Part shown: in pieces, positions 8,868 through 18,830 of the stretch
How the letters are laid out: the number at the start of each line of letters is the position of its first letter
How positions within the stretch are numbered: position 1 is the first letter of the stretch
Assembly: GCF_002115805.1 (NCBI RefSeq)
Contig: NZ_JFKC01000002.1
Coordinates: 186,001 to 250,000, forward strand
Length of the DNA stretch: 64,000 bases
Origin: Marivita geojedonensis
Lineage (GTDB): Bacteria > Pseudomonadota > Alphaproteobacteria > Rhodobacterales > Rhodobacteraceae
Direction of reading: 5' to 3'
Position numbers and translations under genes: made by a program
Notes under the pieces: generated by a model
Databases searched by the model: none
What the model saw: only the letters and a program-made list of their open reading frames with translations
Told to the model about the DNA's origin: nothing

Positions 8868-9437
8868 ATGCCGCTAGATCAGTTCAGCACAGATCGGCTT
8901 TTTGCCTATGACTGGGCCCCCGTGGTTCAGGACAGCGACGCCTGCCAATCTCTCGAAGCAACGCTGCGCAGCATCCTGACGGAGCGGGTGCTCGAACACC
9001 TGCCACCGTCCTTCCGTCTCGACATGCGCAAGGGAGCGGTGCGGGACTGGATAGAGGCGCGGGCCAAGGAAAGCCGTGTTCTGCTGGTTGAGCACAAGGA
9101 AACCGGGGGTCTTGTGGGCCTTCTGATCCTGGCGTTGCACCAGGAAACCGAGACCTTTCGCTCGGTCCATATCGGCTACCTGATCGCCGAGGAATTCTGG
9201 GGCAAGGGCATTGCTTCTGAACTGGTGTCGGGGCTGGTAACAGCACTCGACAGTGACCGGGCGACTCAACTGCTTGGTGGCGTCGGGACCGGCAACCCGG
9301 CCTCGGCCCGGGTTCTTACCAAGGCGGGCTTTGTAAAGGCGCCAGAACTGTCGACACAAACCACCGATATCTATCTGCGTAACGCAGGCAACCCGACGCC
9401 GGTCGATTCAAATCCGCCGTCCGCAGCCACCACCTGA
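8868..9437 (+). CDS. GNAT family N-acetyltransferase
   Basis: 189 residues. The acetyl-CoA-binding region is visible as IGYLIAEEFWGKGIASELVSGLV (about 104-126) followed by NPASARVLTKAGF (about 144-156), the typical end of the GNAT fold; it resembles the RimJ/RimL branch. A very strong ribosome site (GGAGGA) immediately precedes the ATG. The last ~22 codons overlap the 3' end of the convergent SDR gene, and this tail (NAGNPTPVDSNPPSAATT) lies outside the fold. Confidence 0.85.
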   Translation: MPLDQFSTDRLFAYDWAPVVQDSDACQSLEATLRSILTERVLEHLPPSFRLDMRKGAVRDWIEARAKESRVLLVEHKETGGLVGLLILALHQETETFRSVHIGYLIAEEFWGKGIASELVSGLVTALDSDRATQLLGGVGTGNPASARVLTKAGFVKAPELSTQTTDIYLRNAGNPTPVDSNPPSAATT

Positions 9438-10120
9438 CCGGTCACATAGGACGCCCGGTCCGAGCAAAGGAAGGTGATCACTTCTGCGATTTCCCGTTCT
9501 GAGCCGTAGCGGTTCAGCGGTATCGCATCGTGATAGGCGTCGATGATCTCCTGAGTGTGTACGGCCATCGCCAGCTTGGTACGCACGGGGCCGGGGCACA
9601 CACAGTTCACCCGGATACCGTATTCCCCAAGCTCGGTGGCGTGCTGTTTCGTCAACTGGATCACTGCCGCCTTGGACGTGCCATAAGCCACCCGAAGCGT
9701 TGAGGCGCGCAACCCGCTGATCGAGGCAATGTTCACGACGCTCCCCTGTGTGGCCTTCAGAGCCGGTGTTACGGCCTGCGTACACAGGAATACCCCGTCA
9801 AGATTGGTCTCCATCACCCGCCGCCACATCTGGAAATCCGTCTGCTCGATCGGGCCGAATTCGGCGACACCCGCATTGTTCACCAAAGCGTCTATCCGCC
9901 CGGACCAGTCCAGTGTCCGTGTGACCATCGCGTCAACGTCAGCGGGCTTGGCAATGTCCAGCGGCAAGAGCAGCGTGCCGGCCAGCCCGTCCTGCTTGGC
10001 AAGCTCTTCAGCGTCGCGGTCCAGAAGGGCGACGCGCCAACCCTGTTCAAGAAACAGCTTTGCGGTCGCCAGCCCGATCCCTCGCGCCGCACCTGTCACG
10101 ATTGCGCATTTCTGGTCCAT
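9371..10120 (-). CDS. SDR family oxidoreductase
   Basis: 249 residues. Classical SDR motifs: TGAARGIGLA (about 9-18), NNAG (about 85-88), IASISG (catalytic Ser region), YGTSKAA and a conserved C-terminal TGQVVAADGGF. Probably an NAD(P)-dependent dehydrogenase or reductase of the FabG-like group; substrate unknown. Its 3' end overlaps the GNAT gene on the other strand by 67 bases. Confidence 0.88.
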   Translation of the reverse strand: MDQKCAIVTGAARGIGLATAKLFLEQGWRVALLDRDAEELAKQDGLAGTLLLPLDIAKPADVDAMVTRTLDWSGRIDALVNNAGVAEFGPIEQTDFQMWRRVMETNLDGVFLCTQAVTPALKATQGSVVNIASISGLRASTLRVAYGTSKAAVIQLTKQHATELGEYGIRVNCVCPGPVRTKLAMAVHTQEIIDAYHDAIPLNRYGSEREIAEVITFLCSDRASYVTGQVVAADGGFESTGVGLPALRR

Positions 10121-10187
10121 GTCACCCTCCCGTTTTCCGGATTAGTGGCATGAGGGCAGGGGATTGTCACCTGCGTTGGGAGGTCGG

Positions 10188-11405
10188 TCAGCCCGCCATG
10201 AGATCGGGCAGATCTCCGTTCAATCCGGCGGCTTCGCGGATGAAGGTCCGGCGCGCTGACGGAATCGCATTGATCGCCGCCATACCCAGATCGCGCCCGG
10301 CGCGGAGGATCGGATTGTCGTTCGAAAACAGCCGGTTGAACACATCCGTCGCGCTCAGAAGCGTGGCGGTGTCGAAGCGGCGCCACTGTTCGTAGCGGGC
10401 CAGAACCTGCGGGCTTGCAAAGTCCTCACCGCGCCGCACCGCATGACCGATCACATGCGCCAAGGCCGCCACATCGCGCAGCCCGGCGTTCAGCCCTTGC
10501 CCCGCAATCGGGTGCATCCCATGCGCGGAATCCCCCACCAGCGCCAGACGATCCGCGATGAACCGATTGGCGAGGGTCAGACCCAGCGGATAGGTAAACC
10601 GCTCTCCGGCAAGGGAAATCTCTCCCAGAAAATCCCCAAAGCGGGGGCGCAGAACGGTCAGGTAATCCTCTTCCGGCAGCGCGTTGATCTCTTCCGCGAG
10701 TCCGCGCTTTTCGCTCCAGACAATCGACGACCGGTTGCCTGTCAGCGGCAGGATCGCCAGCGGCCCCGCTGGCATGAAAAGCTGATGCGCAACGCCGCCA
10801 TGCGGTCTTTCATGCGCAATCGCACAGACCAGTGCCGTCTGGTCGTAGTCCCACGCGGTGCGCCGAATGCCCGCGCGCTGCCCGGTCCCGGTTTGGCGCC
10901 CATCCGCACCGACGATCATCTGTCCGGTCAGCATGTCGCCCGACGCCAAAGTGATATTCGCCCCCGTCGCGGTCACGTTCTGATCGACAACCGTTTCGCC
11001 CGACAGATGCGTGACAAGCGGTTCCGCCGACATCGCCTCCAGCAACGCGCGCCGCAGATAGCGGTCCTCGAGCATATGGCCCATCGGCCCTTCCTCGATC
11101 TCGGCGCTGTTGAAATGCAGACCGAGGAACACCTCGGCATCGCCCGCCCGCCCGTCGCTGACCTTGATCTCGGTCATCGGCTGCGCGTTCGCCTTCAGCC
11201 CGTCCCACAGACCCAATGCGTTCAGCATGCGCACCGAAGCCAGCGCCAGCGCATAGGACCGACCATCGAAATTATCGCTGCGCCGCGTGCCTTCGGGACG
11301 GGCGTCGATCACGGTGCTGGAAAGGCCCGTTTGCGCGGCCGCAAGCGCCAGCATCGGACCGTTCAGCCCGCCGCCCACAATCAGGATATCGGAGGTGTTG
11401 TTCAT
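10188..11405 (-). CDS. UbiH/UbiF-type FAD-dependent hydroxylase
   Basis: 405 residues from MNNTSDILIVGG; the frame extends upstream but the FAD fold begins right after this Met. Motifs: dinucleotide-binding IVGGGLNGP (about 8-16), GADGRQTGTGQRAG (DG motif), and LVGDSAHGMHPIAGQGLNAGL (GD motif, about 288-308). Such flavoproteins hydroxylate the ubiquinone ring (UbiH, UbiF, UbiL type), with the exact carbon not decidable here. Divergent from the amidase gene with 87 bases between starts. Confidence 0.9.
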   Translation of the reverse strand: MNNTSDILIVGGGLNGPMLALAAAQTGLSSTVIDARPEGTRRSDNFDGRSYALALASVRMLNALGLWDGLKANAQPMTEIKVSDGRAGDAEVFLGLHFNSAEIEEGPMGHMLEDRYLRRALLEAMSAEPLVTHLSGETVVDQNVTATGANITLASGDMLTGQMIVGADGRQTGTGQRAGIRRTAWDYDQTALVCAIAHERPHGGVAHQLFMPAGPLAILPLTGNRSSIVWSEKRGLAEEINALPEEDYLTVLRPRFGDFLGEISLAGERFTYPLGLTLANRFIADRLALVGDSAHGMHPIAGQGLNAGLRDVAALAHVIGHAVRRGEDFASPQVLARYEQWRRFDTATLLSATDVFNRLFSNDNPILRAGRDLGMAAINAIPSARRTFIREAAGLNGDLPDLMAG

Positions 11406-11492
11406 GCGGGGAAATATGGAAGTGCTGGCGGGATTGTCCATGCGCTTCTCTGCCGCTACCGTCGCGGCAAGACCGGGCAGGGGAGACAGCAC

Positions 11493-12821
11493 ATGACCGA
11501 ATGGCAGACCATGACAGCCGCCGAACTGGGGCGCGGGATCGACCGGGGTGAGATTGATCCCATCGAACTGACCCGGTTCTTTCTGGATGCCATCGATGGG
11601 CATGAATACCGCGACCGGATCTATGCCCGCCTGACCCCCGACCGTGCCTTGGCCGAAGCCGCTGCGGCACAGGACCGTGCCCGTCTCAAGCTGCGCCGCT
11701 CACCGCTCGACGGGGTGCCGATCAGTTGGAAAGACCTGTTCGACACCGCCGGAGTGGTGACCGAAGCTGGGTCAAAGCTGCTCGAAGGACGTACCCCCGA
11801 CGCCGATGCAGAGGTCCTGCAGGCGGCCACCCATCAGGGCCTTGTCTGTCTCGGCAAGACGCATCTCAGCGAACTGGCGTTCTCGGGCCTTGGTCTGAAC
11901 CCAAAGACCGCCACATCGCCCAACATCCACAACCCCGACAATGCGCCGGGCGGGTCGTCCTCCGGTGCCGCCACGTCGGTGGCCTTCGGCCTCGCCCCCG
12001 CAGCTATCGGGTCAGATACCGGCGGTTCGGTGCGCGTCCCCTCTGCCTGGAACGATCTGGTCGGTCTCAAAACCACCTCCGGCGTGCTCAGCCTGAAAGG
12101 TGCGGTGCCGCTGGCGGCCAAGTTTGATACCGTCGGCCCGCTTTGCAAATCGGTTGAAGACGCCGCGCTCCTTTTTGCGGTGATGAAGGGCGAGGCACCT
12201 ATCGACCTGACACCGACGTCACTGAAAGGGAAACGCCTCGCCGTTTTGACCACCACCGCACTGGTCGATGTGCGCGACGACCCGCGCAAAGGCTTTGACC
12301 ACGCCGTCCAACGCTTCCGCGACGCGGGGGCCGAGATCGTTGAACTGGCCGTGCCAGAGATCGACACGGCAATTTCGCTGGCGCCGATCCTGTTCGGCTG
12401 TGAGGCCTATGGCACATGGAAGCACGTGATCGAGGCCAATCCGGACGTGATGTTCGCCGAAATCCTCGCCCGGTTCCGGGGCGGAAAGGATTTCACGGGG
12501 GCCGATTACGTCGCCGCATGGCATACGCTCGAACGGTGCCGCGAGGCCTATCTGACGGCAACCGCCGGGTTCGATGCAGTGTTTTGCCCGACCAGCCCGA
12601 TCACACCCCCGAATGTCGAGCGTTTGATGACCGACAGTGCCTATTATGTCACGGAAAACCTCCTCACTCTGCGCAACACCCGCATCGGAAACCTGATGGG
12701 TCTGTGCGCTTTGACGCTGCCCACGGGCGTCCCGGCCTGTGGAGTGATGCTCATTGCGGCTCCGCGCGACGAACGGCGTCTTTTGCGGCTGGGTCTGGCG
12801 GCCGAAGCGGCGCTCTCCTGA
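11493..12821 (+). CDS. Amidase (amidase signature family)
   Basis: 442 residues from MTEWQTMTAAELG; the same frame is open for another kilobase upstream but that part is antisense to the hydroxylase. The Ser-cisSer-Lys amidase signature is complete: Lys in PISWKDLFDTAG (about 76), PGGSSSGAATS (about 152-162) and IGSDTGGSVRVP (about 170-181) with the nucleophile Ser. Hydrolyses an amide or acts like GatA; no GatB/GatC genes are nearby, so a free amidase is more likely. Confidence 0.9.
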   Translation: MTEWQTMTAAELGRGIDRGEIDPIELTRFFLDAIDGHEYRDRIYARLTPDRALAEAAAAQDRARLKLRRSPLDGVPISWKDLFDTAGVVTEAGSKLLEGRTPDADAEVLQAATHQGLVCLGKTHLSELAFSGLGLNPKTATSPNIHNPDNAPGGSSSGAATSVAFGLAPAAIGSDTGGSVRVPSAWNDLVGLKTTSGVLSLKGAVPLAAKFDTVGPLCKSVEDAALLFAVMKGEAPIDLTPTSLKGKRLAVLTTTALVDVRDDPRKGFDHAVQRFRDAGAEIVELAVPEIDTAISLAPILFGCEAYGTWKHVIEANPDVMFAEILARFRGGKDFTGADYVAAWHTLERCREAYLTATAGFDAVFCPTSPITPPNVERLMTDSAYYVTENLLTLRNTRIGNLMGLCALTLPTGVPACGVMLIAAPRDERRLLRLGLAAEAALS

Positions 12822-12920
12822 ACCTTGGCCTGAAAGCCACAACAGTCTGATCTGTGCGCTCTTTTTCTGGACGCACCGCTCCTTGCTATGTAATTTGTCT
12901 GCAAAGAGGGCGCGAACGAC

Positions 12921-12933
12921 CCTCAGTCTGAGG
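12921..12933 (+). promoter_or_regulatory. Palindrome before the aminotransferase start
   Basis: CCTCAG-T-CTGAGG, 6-base arms, ending 10 bases before the ATG at 12944 and overlapping the only purine-rich stretch that could act as ribosome site. Possible operator; function not shown. Confidence 0.3.
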
Positions 12934-12943
12934 CAGTACTGGC

Positions 12944-14134
12944 ATGTTTCCCGAGCGGTTCTCGAACCTTCCGGCTTATGCGTTCCCGCGTCTGCGCGCC
13001 CTGTTGGACGTGAACGAACCGGGTGGTCCTGTCATTCATATGACCATCGGAGAGCCGAAACACGCCTTTCCCGCCTGGATTTCCGACATTCTGAGCCAGA
13101 ACATCGCCGGGTTTAACAAATACCCGCCGAACGAAGGCACACCTGAACTGCGCGCTGCGATACGCGACTGGGTGCAGTTCCGATACGGTGTGAGCCTCGA
13201 TGCCGACACCCAGATCATGGCGCTCAACGGCACCCGTGAGGGGCTGTATAACGTTGGCATGGCGCTCTGCCCCGAGGCGAAGAACGGCGCGAAACCCGTC
13301 GTCCTGATGCCGAACCCGTTCTATCAGGTCTATCTGATCTCCGCGATTTCGGTTGCGGCAGAGCCTGTTTTCGTCAACGCAACCGAAGAGACTGGCCATC
13401 TGCCGGATTTCGCGTCACTTCCCGAAGACGTGCTCGACCGCACCGCGCTGGCTTATATCTGCTCCCCGGCCAACCCGCAGGGAACAGTGGCCGATCGTGA
13501 TTACTGGGAACGGTTGATCGAACTGGCCGAAGAGCACGATTTCCAGATCCTCGCAGATGAGTGTTATTCCGAGATCTACCGCGACACGCCCCCCGTCGGC
13601 GCACTTCAGGTCGCACAGGCGATGGGCGCAGATCCCGAACGCGTGGTGATCTTCCATTCGCTGTCAAAACGGTCGAACCTGCCGGGTTTGCGATCGGGCT
13701 TTGTGGCCGGTGGTCCTGAAACGATCAGATGCATCCAGCAGTTGCGCAACTACTCCGGCGCACCGCTGCCCCTGCCGCTTCAGGCGGTGGCCGAGGCGGT
13801 CTGGAAAGACGAAGCGCATGTTGAGGAAAACCGCGCGCTTTATGCCGAGAAATTCGCGCTGGCGGATCGTATCTTTGGGAATGTGCCGGGGTATAAATCC
13901 CCGCAGGCGGGGTTTTTCCTCTGGCTGCCGGTCGAGGATGGCGAAGCCGCGGCCCTCAAGCTCTGGAAAGAAACCGGCGTCCGGGTGCTGCCCGGCGCGT
14001 ACCTGTCGCGTGACACCGAAACCGGGAACCCCGGCAAGAACTATATCCGGGTCGCTTTGGTGGCCCCAAAAGAAGAAACTGAACGTGGCCTGACGCAGAT
14101 CAGGGACTGCCTTTACGGCAGTGAAGACCAATAA
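12944..14134 (+). CDS. Class I/II PLP-dependent aminotransferase (DapC-like)
   Basis: 396 residues. Fold type I aminotransferase with [14 protein letters not shown] near 64, the PNPFYQVY block near 123, SPANPQGT near 171, the PLP-binding Lys in [15 protein letters not shown] (about 239-253), and a C-terminal Arg region (YIRVAL). The N-terminal FPRLRALLD with HMTIGEPKH resembles succinyldiaminopimelate aminotransferases (lysine/peptidoglycan precursor synthesis), but the substrate is inferred. It ends 11 bases before ftsK and may be co-transcribed with it. Confidence 0.85.
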   Translation: MFPERFSNLPAYAFPRLRALLDVNEPGGPVIHMTIGEPKHAFPAWISDILSQNIAGFNKYPPNEGTPELRAAIRDWVQFRYGVSLDADTQIMALNGTREGLYNVGMALCPEAKNGAKPVVLMPNPFYQVYLISAISVAAEPVFVNATEETGHLPDFASLPEDVLDRTALAYICSPANPQGTVADRDYWERLIELAEEHDFQILADECYSEIYRDTPPVGALQVAQAMGADPERVVIFHSLSKRSNLPGLRSGFVAGGPETIRCIQQLRNYSGAPLPLPLQAVAEAVWKDEAHVEENRALYAEKFALADRIFGNVPGYKSPQAGFFLWLPVEDGEAAALKLWKETGVRVLPGAYLSRDTETGNPGKNYIRVALVAPKEETERGLTQIRDCLYGSEDQ

Positions 14135-14145
14135 AGAGGCGAACG

Positions 14146-17097
14146 ATGGCATATCAGGCGCGGGGGCGGGACCCCCTCTTTGACAGCAACATGCAGGCCG
14201 CACTCGAAAAGCGCGGCAAAGAGCTGGGTGGCTTCGTCCTGATGGCGCTGGGCGTCATGGCCGCAGCGATGATCTATTCCTACTCGCCACAGGACCCAAG
14301 CTGGCTGTCCGCCACTGATGCGCCTGTCCAGAACTGGCTGGGACGTCCCGGGGCCTCGGTCGCCGCACCGCTGTTTATGATCGTTGGGTGGGCCAGCTGG
14401 GGCCTGGCGCTGGTCCTTCTGGTCTGGGGCGCGCGGTTTGCCCTTCATCGCGGTGAGGAACGGGCGATGACATGCCTGATCTTCGCGCCGATCTGGGTCG
14501 CGCTTGCCGCCGTCTATGCCGCCGGGGTGCCGGAAAGCACCGCCTGGACCCACAGTTTCGGCCTCGGTGGCTTGTTTGGCGACATGATGATGGGCTCGAT
14601 CCTGACGATCCTGCCACTGGGAACGACGCTGGCGCTCAAGCTGATGATGCTCGTGCTGGGCTTTGTGGTCATGGCGATGGGCGCGTTCGTTCTGGGCTTC
14701 ACCAAGGTGGAACTGGGGCGCATGCTCCGGTTCCTGCTGCTCGGGGTGATCATGGTTTATGCCACGCTCCTGTCGCTGCTGGGCAAGGGTGCCACCGGTG
14801 CAGTCGGCGCCGCACGTCAGATGCAGGCGAAAAATGCCGAACGCCGCGCAGTTCGCGCCCAGGAAGAGGCCGAAGCCGCCGAATGGGCGGCTGCTCAAGA
14901 GGCGGTCCGCGCCGAACCGCGTGTCACCCGTGTGGCCCCGCCAACTGTCAGAGCACACCATGCCGAAGACAGCCTGATTGACGAACCCGAACCGGCGCCC
15001 GCTCCGCAGAAGACCGGCTTCCTGTCCAAAATGCCGTCGCTCATCCGGCGCTCCGACCCCGAACCGGAGTTGATCGAAACCTATCCGCATGGCGAACTGC
15101 CGGAAACGCTGCCGGGCGATGACCGTGTCCGCGCCAAGATCGCCGATGCGATCAAGTCCCGCGTGCGCCAGAACCCGGCTGTCACATCCGCCAATGTAGC
15201 ACCACTGACCAAAGGACGGGGCCGTGGGCCCGATCCGCTGATCTTCAAGCCGGCCGCAGGCCTGCCGCCGGAACCGCCGGTCACGGCCCGCGCACCTGCA
15301 CCGCTCCGGGCAGAGCCGCCCGTGACAGCGCCCAAGACCGCGTACCAGCCGCAACCGCAGTTTGAAGATGAACCGGACGAGAACATCTTCGATGACATGT
15401 CCGACTGGGACGATTACGGCGACACGCAACAGGCCTTTTCCCCTGTTCCGTCTGCACCTGCGACCGTGCCACAGCCCGAAGCACGGAAAGTCGTTCAACA
15501 ACCTCAGCGCAAGCCGCTCCAGCCGTCCAAGCGCGCCCAGCAGGAAGCGCAGCCGCAACTCCAGTTCGAAGACAAGGCCGCAGAATACGAACTGCCGCCG
15601 CTTGGCCTTCTCATGGACCCGGCCAATATCGAGCGTCACCATCTGAGTGACGAAGCACTCGAGGAAAACGCCCGGATGCTCGAAGCGGTGCTGGATGACT
15701 ATGGCGTGAAGGGCGAGATCGTCAGCGTCCGCCCCGGTCCCGTGGTCACGATGTACGAACTGGAACCTGCGCCGGGCCTCAAAGCCTCCCGCGTGATCGG
15801 CCTCGCTGACGACATCGCGCGGTCGATGTCGGCGCTCTCCGCCCGTGTCTCCACAGTGCCGGGCCGGAGTGTGATCGGCATCGAACTCCCGAACGAAAAG
15901 CGCGAGATGGTCTCCTTCCGTGAAATCCTCTCAACCCGTGACTACGGCGACGGCAACCAAAAGCTGCCGCTGGCGCTGGGCAAGGACATCGGGGGTGATC
16001 CGGTTGTCGCCAACCTCGCCAAGATGCCCCACCTGCTGATTGCCGGGACCACCGGTTCGGGTAAGTCGGTTGCCATCAACACAATGATCCTGTCGCTGCT
16101 TTACAAGCTGACGCCCGCCGATCTACGGCTTGTGATGATCGACCCCAAGATGCTCGAACTCAGCGTCTATGACGGCATCCCGCACCTGCTGTCGCCCGTT
16201 GTGACCGACCCGAAAAAGGCGGTTGTCGCCCTGAAATGGGTCGTGGGCGAAATGGAAGACCGTTACCGTAAGATGTCCAAGATGGGCGTCCGCAACATCG
16301 ACGGCTACAACGGCCGCGTCGCCGACGCCCTGTCGAAGAACGAGATGTTCGAACGCACGGTGCAGACCGGCTTTGACGATGAAACCGGCGAACCGATCTT
16401 CGAGACCGAGGAAATCCAGCCGGTCAAGATGCCCTATATCGTCGTCATCGTCGACGAGATGGCCGACCTGATGATGGTCGCAGGTAAAGAGATCGAAGCC
16501 TGTATCCAGCGCCTCGCGCAGATGGCCCGTGCCTCGGGCATTCACCTCATCATGGCCACGCAGCGCCCGTCCGTGGACGTCATCACCGGCACGATCAAGG
16601 CCAACTTCCCGACCCGGATTTCCTTCCAGGTCACCTCGAAAATCGACAGCCGCACCATCCTTGGCGAAATGGGTGCCGAGCAGCTGCTGGGGCAGGGCGA
16701 CATGCTCTACATGGCGGGCGGTGCCAAGATCACCCGCTGCCACGGCCCCTTCGTGTCGGACGAGGAAGTGGAAGAAATCGTTACACACCTCAAGGCCTAT
16801 GGCCCGCCGGAATACGTGAGCGGCGTCGTGCAGGGACCGGACGAGGAAAAGGCCGACAACATCGATGCGGTTCTGGGCCTCAACACCGGTGGCAACACCG
16901 ATGGCGAAGACGCGCTCTACGATCAGGCTGTTGCCATCGTGATCCGCGACCGCAAGTGCTCGACCTCTTACATCCAGCGCAAGTTGGCCATCGGCTACAA
17001 CAAGGCCGCGCGCCTTGTGGAACAGATGGAAGAAGAGGGCGTCGTCAGCGCGGCGAACCATGTGGGCAAACGCGAGATTCTCGTCCCCGAGCAGTAA
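14146..17097 (+). CDS. ftsK: DNA translocase FtsK
   Basis: 983 residues. N-terminal membrane domain with about four helices (residues ~25-205), a long Pro/Glu/Arg-rich linker (~215-480), then the RecA-like motor with Walker [10 protein letters not shown] (about 632-640), Walker [13 protein letters not shown] (about 765-776) and [13 protein letters not shown], and a C-terminal winged-helix gamma domain with [29 protein letters not shown] that recognises KOPS-type sequences. Links division-septum assembly with chromosome dimer resolution at the inner membrane. The linker is acidic and low in conservation as usual. Confidence 0.97.
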   Translation: MAYQARGRDPLFDSNMQAALEKRGKELGGFVLMALGVMAAAMIYSYSPQDPSWLSATDAPVQNWLGRPGASVAAPLFMIVGWASWGLALVLLVWGARFALHRGEERAMTCLIFAPIWVALAAVYAAGVPESTAWTHSFGLGGLFGDMMMGSILTILPLGTTLALKLMMLVLGFVVMAMGAFVLGFTKVELGRMLRFLLLGVIMVYATLLSLLGKGATGAVGAARQMQAKNAERRAVRAQEEAEAAEWAAAQEAVRAEPRVTRVAPPTVRAHHAEDSLIDEPEPAPAPQKTGFLSKMPSLIRRSDPEPELIETYPHGELPETLPGDDRVRAKIADAIKSRVRQNPAVTSANVAPLTKGRGRGPDPLIFKPAAGLPPEPPVTARAPAPLRAEPPVTAPKTAYQPQPQFEDEPDENIFDDMSDWDDYGDTQQAFSPVPSAPATVPQPEARKVVQQPQRKPLQPSKRAQQEAQPQLQFEDKAAEYELPPLGLLMDPANIERHHLSDEALEENARMLEAVLDDYGVKGEIVSVRPGPVVTMYELEPAPGLKASRVIGLADDIARSMSALSARVSTVPGRSVIGIELPNEKREMVSFREILSTRDYGDGNQKLPLALGKDIGGDPVVANLAKMPHLLIAGTTGSGKSVAINTMILSLLYKLTPADLRLVMIDPKMLELSVYDGIPHLLSPVVTDPKKAVVALKWVVGEMEDRYRKMSKMGVRNIDGYNGRVADALSKNEMFERTVQTGFDDETGEPIFETEEIQPVKMPYIVVIVDEMADLMMVAGKEIEACIQRLAQMARASGIHLIMATQRPSVDVITGTIKANFPTRISFQVTSKIDSRTILGEMGAEQLLGQGDMLYMAGGAKITRCHGPFVSDEEVEEIVTHLKAYGPPEYVSGVVQGPDEEKADNIDAVLGLNTGGNTDGEDALYDQAVAIVIRDRKCSTSYIQRKLAIGYNKAARLVEQMEEEGVVSAANHVGKREILVPEQ

Positions 17098-17119
17098 CGT
17101 TCCGCCGATCCGGTCACAA

Positions 17120-17154
17120 AAACGGGCGCTGCTATCGCATAACGGCGCCCGTTT
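17120..17154 (+). terminator. Hairpin after ftsK
   Basis: Ten-base arms AAACGGGCGC and GCGCCCGTTT around a 15-base loop, 22 bases after the ftsK stop. Only a short T run, so termination may be weak and lolA could be partly co-transcribed. Confidence 0.55.
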
Positions 17155-17201
17155 CGCCATATAGAGACCACGCGTTCCGAGCAGACAGGACCACAGACTC
17201 T

Positions 17202-17798
17202 ATGCGACTTCGTTTCCTTGCCGTGATGGCGGCGCTGACATGGATGTGGGCGCTGCCCGCACAGGCCCAGCAGCTGTCCCTGAACACGCTGTCGAACTAC
17301 CTCAACAAGCTGACCAGCGCCGAGGCGAGCTTTACCCAGATCAATGCGGACGGTACGATTTCGACCGGAACGGTGTACCTGCGTCGCCCGGGCAAGGTCC
17401 GTTTCGAATACAACCCGCCGGAACAGGCACTGGTGATGGCCAATAACGGAACCGTTGTGGTGTTCGACCGCAAGCTGGGGGGCGATCCGGAAAGCTACCC
17501 GCTCAACCGTACGCCACTGGGTCTGATCCTTGCGCGCAACGTGGACCTCAGCCGTGCGAACATGGTTGTCGCGCATGGCTACGACGGAACCGCAACAACC
17601 GTGACGGCGCAGGATCCGGACAATCCGGAATATGGCAGCATCCAACTCAAGTTCACGGACAACCCGGTTGAGCTGCGCCAGTGGATCATCACCGATGATG
17701 GCGGCGGCCAGACCACGGTTATCCTGGGCGCACTTGAACGCAAACAGCTGGCCAACCGCCTCTTCAATATCGAACAGGAGCGGACCGCAAACCGCTGA
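17202..17798 (+). CDS. lolA: Outer-membrane lipoprotein carrier protein LolA
   Basis: 198 residues from MRLRFLAVMAALTW; the frame upstream runs into ftsK and is not coding. A signal peptide ends near AQA-QQ (residue ~24). LolA-fold features: LTSAEASFTQ (about 37-46), GTVYLRRPGKVRFEYNPP (about 58-75) and a C-terminal LQFKF-like strand region. LolA shuttles lipoproteins across the periplasm from LolCDE to the outer membrane. The ftsK-lolA order is common in alphaproteobacteria. Confidence 0.93.
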   Translation: MRLRFLAVMAALTWMWALPAQAQQLSLNTLSNYLNKLTSAEASFTQINADGTISTGTVYLRRPGKVRFEYNPPEQALVMANNGTVVVFDRKLGGDPESYPLNRTPLGLILARNVDLSRANMVVAHGYDGTATTVTAQDPDNPEYGSIQLKFTDNPVELRQWIITDDGGGQTTVILGALERKQLANRLFNIEQERTANR

Positions 17799-17811
17799 CG
17801 TGGCGATGCAT

Positions 17812-17840
17812 CGCCCGTTTGCGTCACCGCAAACGGGGCG
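17812..17840. terminator. Hairpin between lolA and a convergent gene
   Basis: CGCCCGTTTGC, six-base loop, GCAAACGGGGCG; placed 14 bases after the lolA stop and just before the stop of the convergent membrane-protein gene. No T run; likely shared 3' structure. Confidence 0.5.
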
Positions 17841-17854
17841 CGCTTCAGCCTTCG

Positions 17855-18241
17855 TCAGGCGGCTTCCCGCACGGTGCCGACACCGTTGCGCAGTACGATG
17901 AAGCAGAACAGCGCCATCGAAAGCAGCGCAAGCAGGGACCCTGCCTTTGCCAGTGCTTCACCCTGCTCGGTGATCGCAAAGGCGATGCCCGGAACCATGA
18001 CCACGACAGCCAGCAGCGTCAGTCCGTAGTGGACCTTCGCCAACCCGGAGCCGGCCGCGCCGGGGGACAGCGCATAAAAGGCCCCAAAGACCGACATGGC
18101 GACAAACCCGATCAGGTTCAGATGCCCATGCGCAGGCGACAATGTGTGATCGTGGGTTGCCGACATCTGGATACCCCAGGCCATGCCAATCAGGGCAAAG
18201 ACCGCCCCGGTGGCGAAGAATGCGGTAGGAATTGATTTCAT
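17855..18241 (-). CDS. Small four-helix membrane protein, heme-copper-oxidase-like His pattern
   Basis: 128 residues with four predicted membrane helices (about 6-26, 41-60, 69-90, 98-118). A His cluster HDHTLSPAHGHLNLIGF opens helix 2, and another His (KVHYGLTLL) opens helix 3. The GHLNLIGF motif resembles helices of CcoN/NorB-type subunit I, and small proteins of this kind are seen in Rhodobacteraceae without known function. It may bind heme or copper, but that is inference. It is in line with the cupin gene upstream, 27 bases apart. Confidence 0.7.
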   Translation of the reverse strand: MKSIPTAFFATGAVFALIGMAWGIQMSATHDHTLSPAHGHLNLIGFVAMSVFGAFYALSPGAAGSGLAKVHYGLTLLAVVVMVPGIAFAITEQGEALAKAGSLLALLSMALFCFIVLRNGVGTVREAA

Positions 18242-18268
18242 GACACTGTCCTCTCTGTTGGTGCCGGA

Positions 18269-18715
18269 TTACGCCTCAAGTGGCGGTCCGGTGAAGGTTA
18301 GGTGGTACGCTTTGGCGCAGGCTTCGATGGCCGCCATGTCCTCGGGAATCCGATAGTCGTTGCGGGCCATCTCCGCGAAGAAACCCTCGAACCCGCCGGG
18401 CGTCAGGATCACCAGGTGCCGACTGGGAAGATCGCTCGACACACGGAACGTATGTTCCACGCCTCTCGGCACGAATACGGCGCTGCCCGGTCCACGTTCG
18501 AATGTCTCGCCGGCGATCCAGAAGGTGCAATCCCCACTCAGCAGGACAAAGGCTTCGTCCGCGTCATGATGCACATGCCGGGGCGGTCCGGAATTCGGAG
18601 GTGACACCGAATCCGTGATCGACATGGCGCCGCCGCTATCGGAACTCGACAAGAGCGTCAGGTAATGAACGCCCTGCCAAGCGATGGCATCGGCGCCCAG
18701 TATGGATTGGGTCAT
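18269..18715 (-). CDS. Cupin domain protein
   Basis: 148 residues. Cupin motif 1 is readable as PPRHVHHDADEAFVLLSGDCTFWI (about 44-67), giving two or three His plus Glu as metal ligands; motif 2 is in GSAVFVPRGVEHTFRV (about 77-92). Probably a metal-binding enzyme or sensor of unknown substrate. It faces a divergent LysR regulator 105 bases away, which is the likely controller. Confidence 0.85.
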   Translation of the reverse strand: MTQSILGADAIAWQGVHYLTLLSSSDSGGAMSITDSVSPPNSGPPRHVHHDADEAFVLLSGDCTFWIAGETFERGPGSAVFVPRGVEHTFRVSSDLPSRHLVILTPGGFEGFFAEMARNDYRIPEDMAAIEACAKAYHLTFTGPPLEA

Positions 18716-18780
18716 CGTTTCCTCCGTTGGGGCTCAGGGAAACGAAAGCGCTTTCGTGCCTTCAGAGTAGCGACGGAAAA

Positions 18781-18830
18781 TTCATATGAAAAATTGATTG
18801 TTTATATTAAATTAATTCGTATGACGAATT
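18781..18830 (+). promoter_or_regulatory. AT-rich divergent control region with dyad over the LysR start codon
   Basis: The strongly AT-rich block holds the palindrome TTCATATGAA (18781-18790) and AATTCGT-ATG-ACGAATT (18814-18830), a perfect 7-base inverted repeat whose spacer is the ATG of the LysR gene. Placed between divergent cupin and LysR genes; a plausible LysR operator and autoregulatory site. Confidence 0.5.

Noticed and set aside
10443-11492. 1-kb upstream extension of the amidase frame
   Set aside because: It is fully antisense to the FAD hydroxylase, Arg/Gln/His-rich and lacks domain features; the amidase fold begins at 11493.
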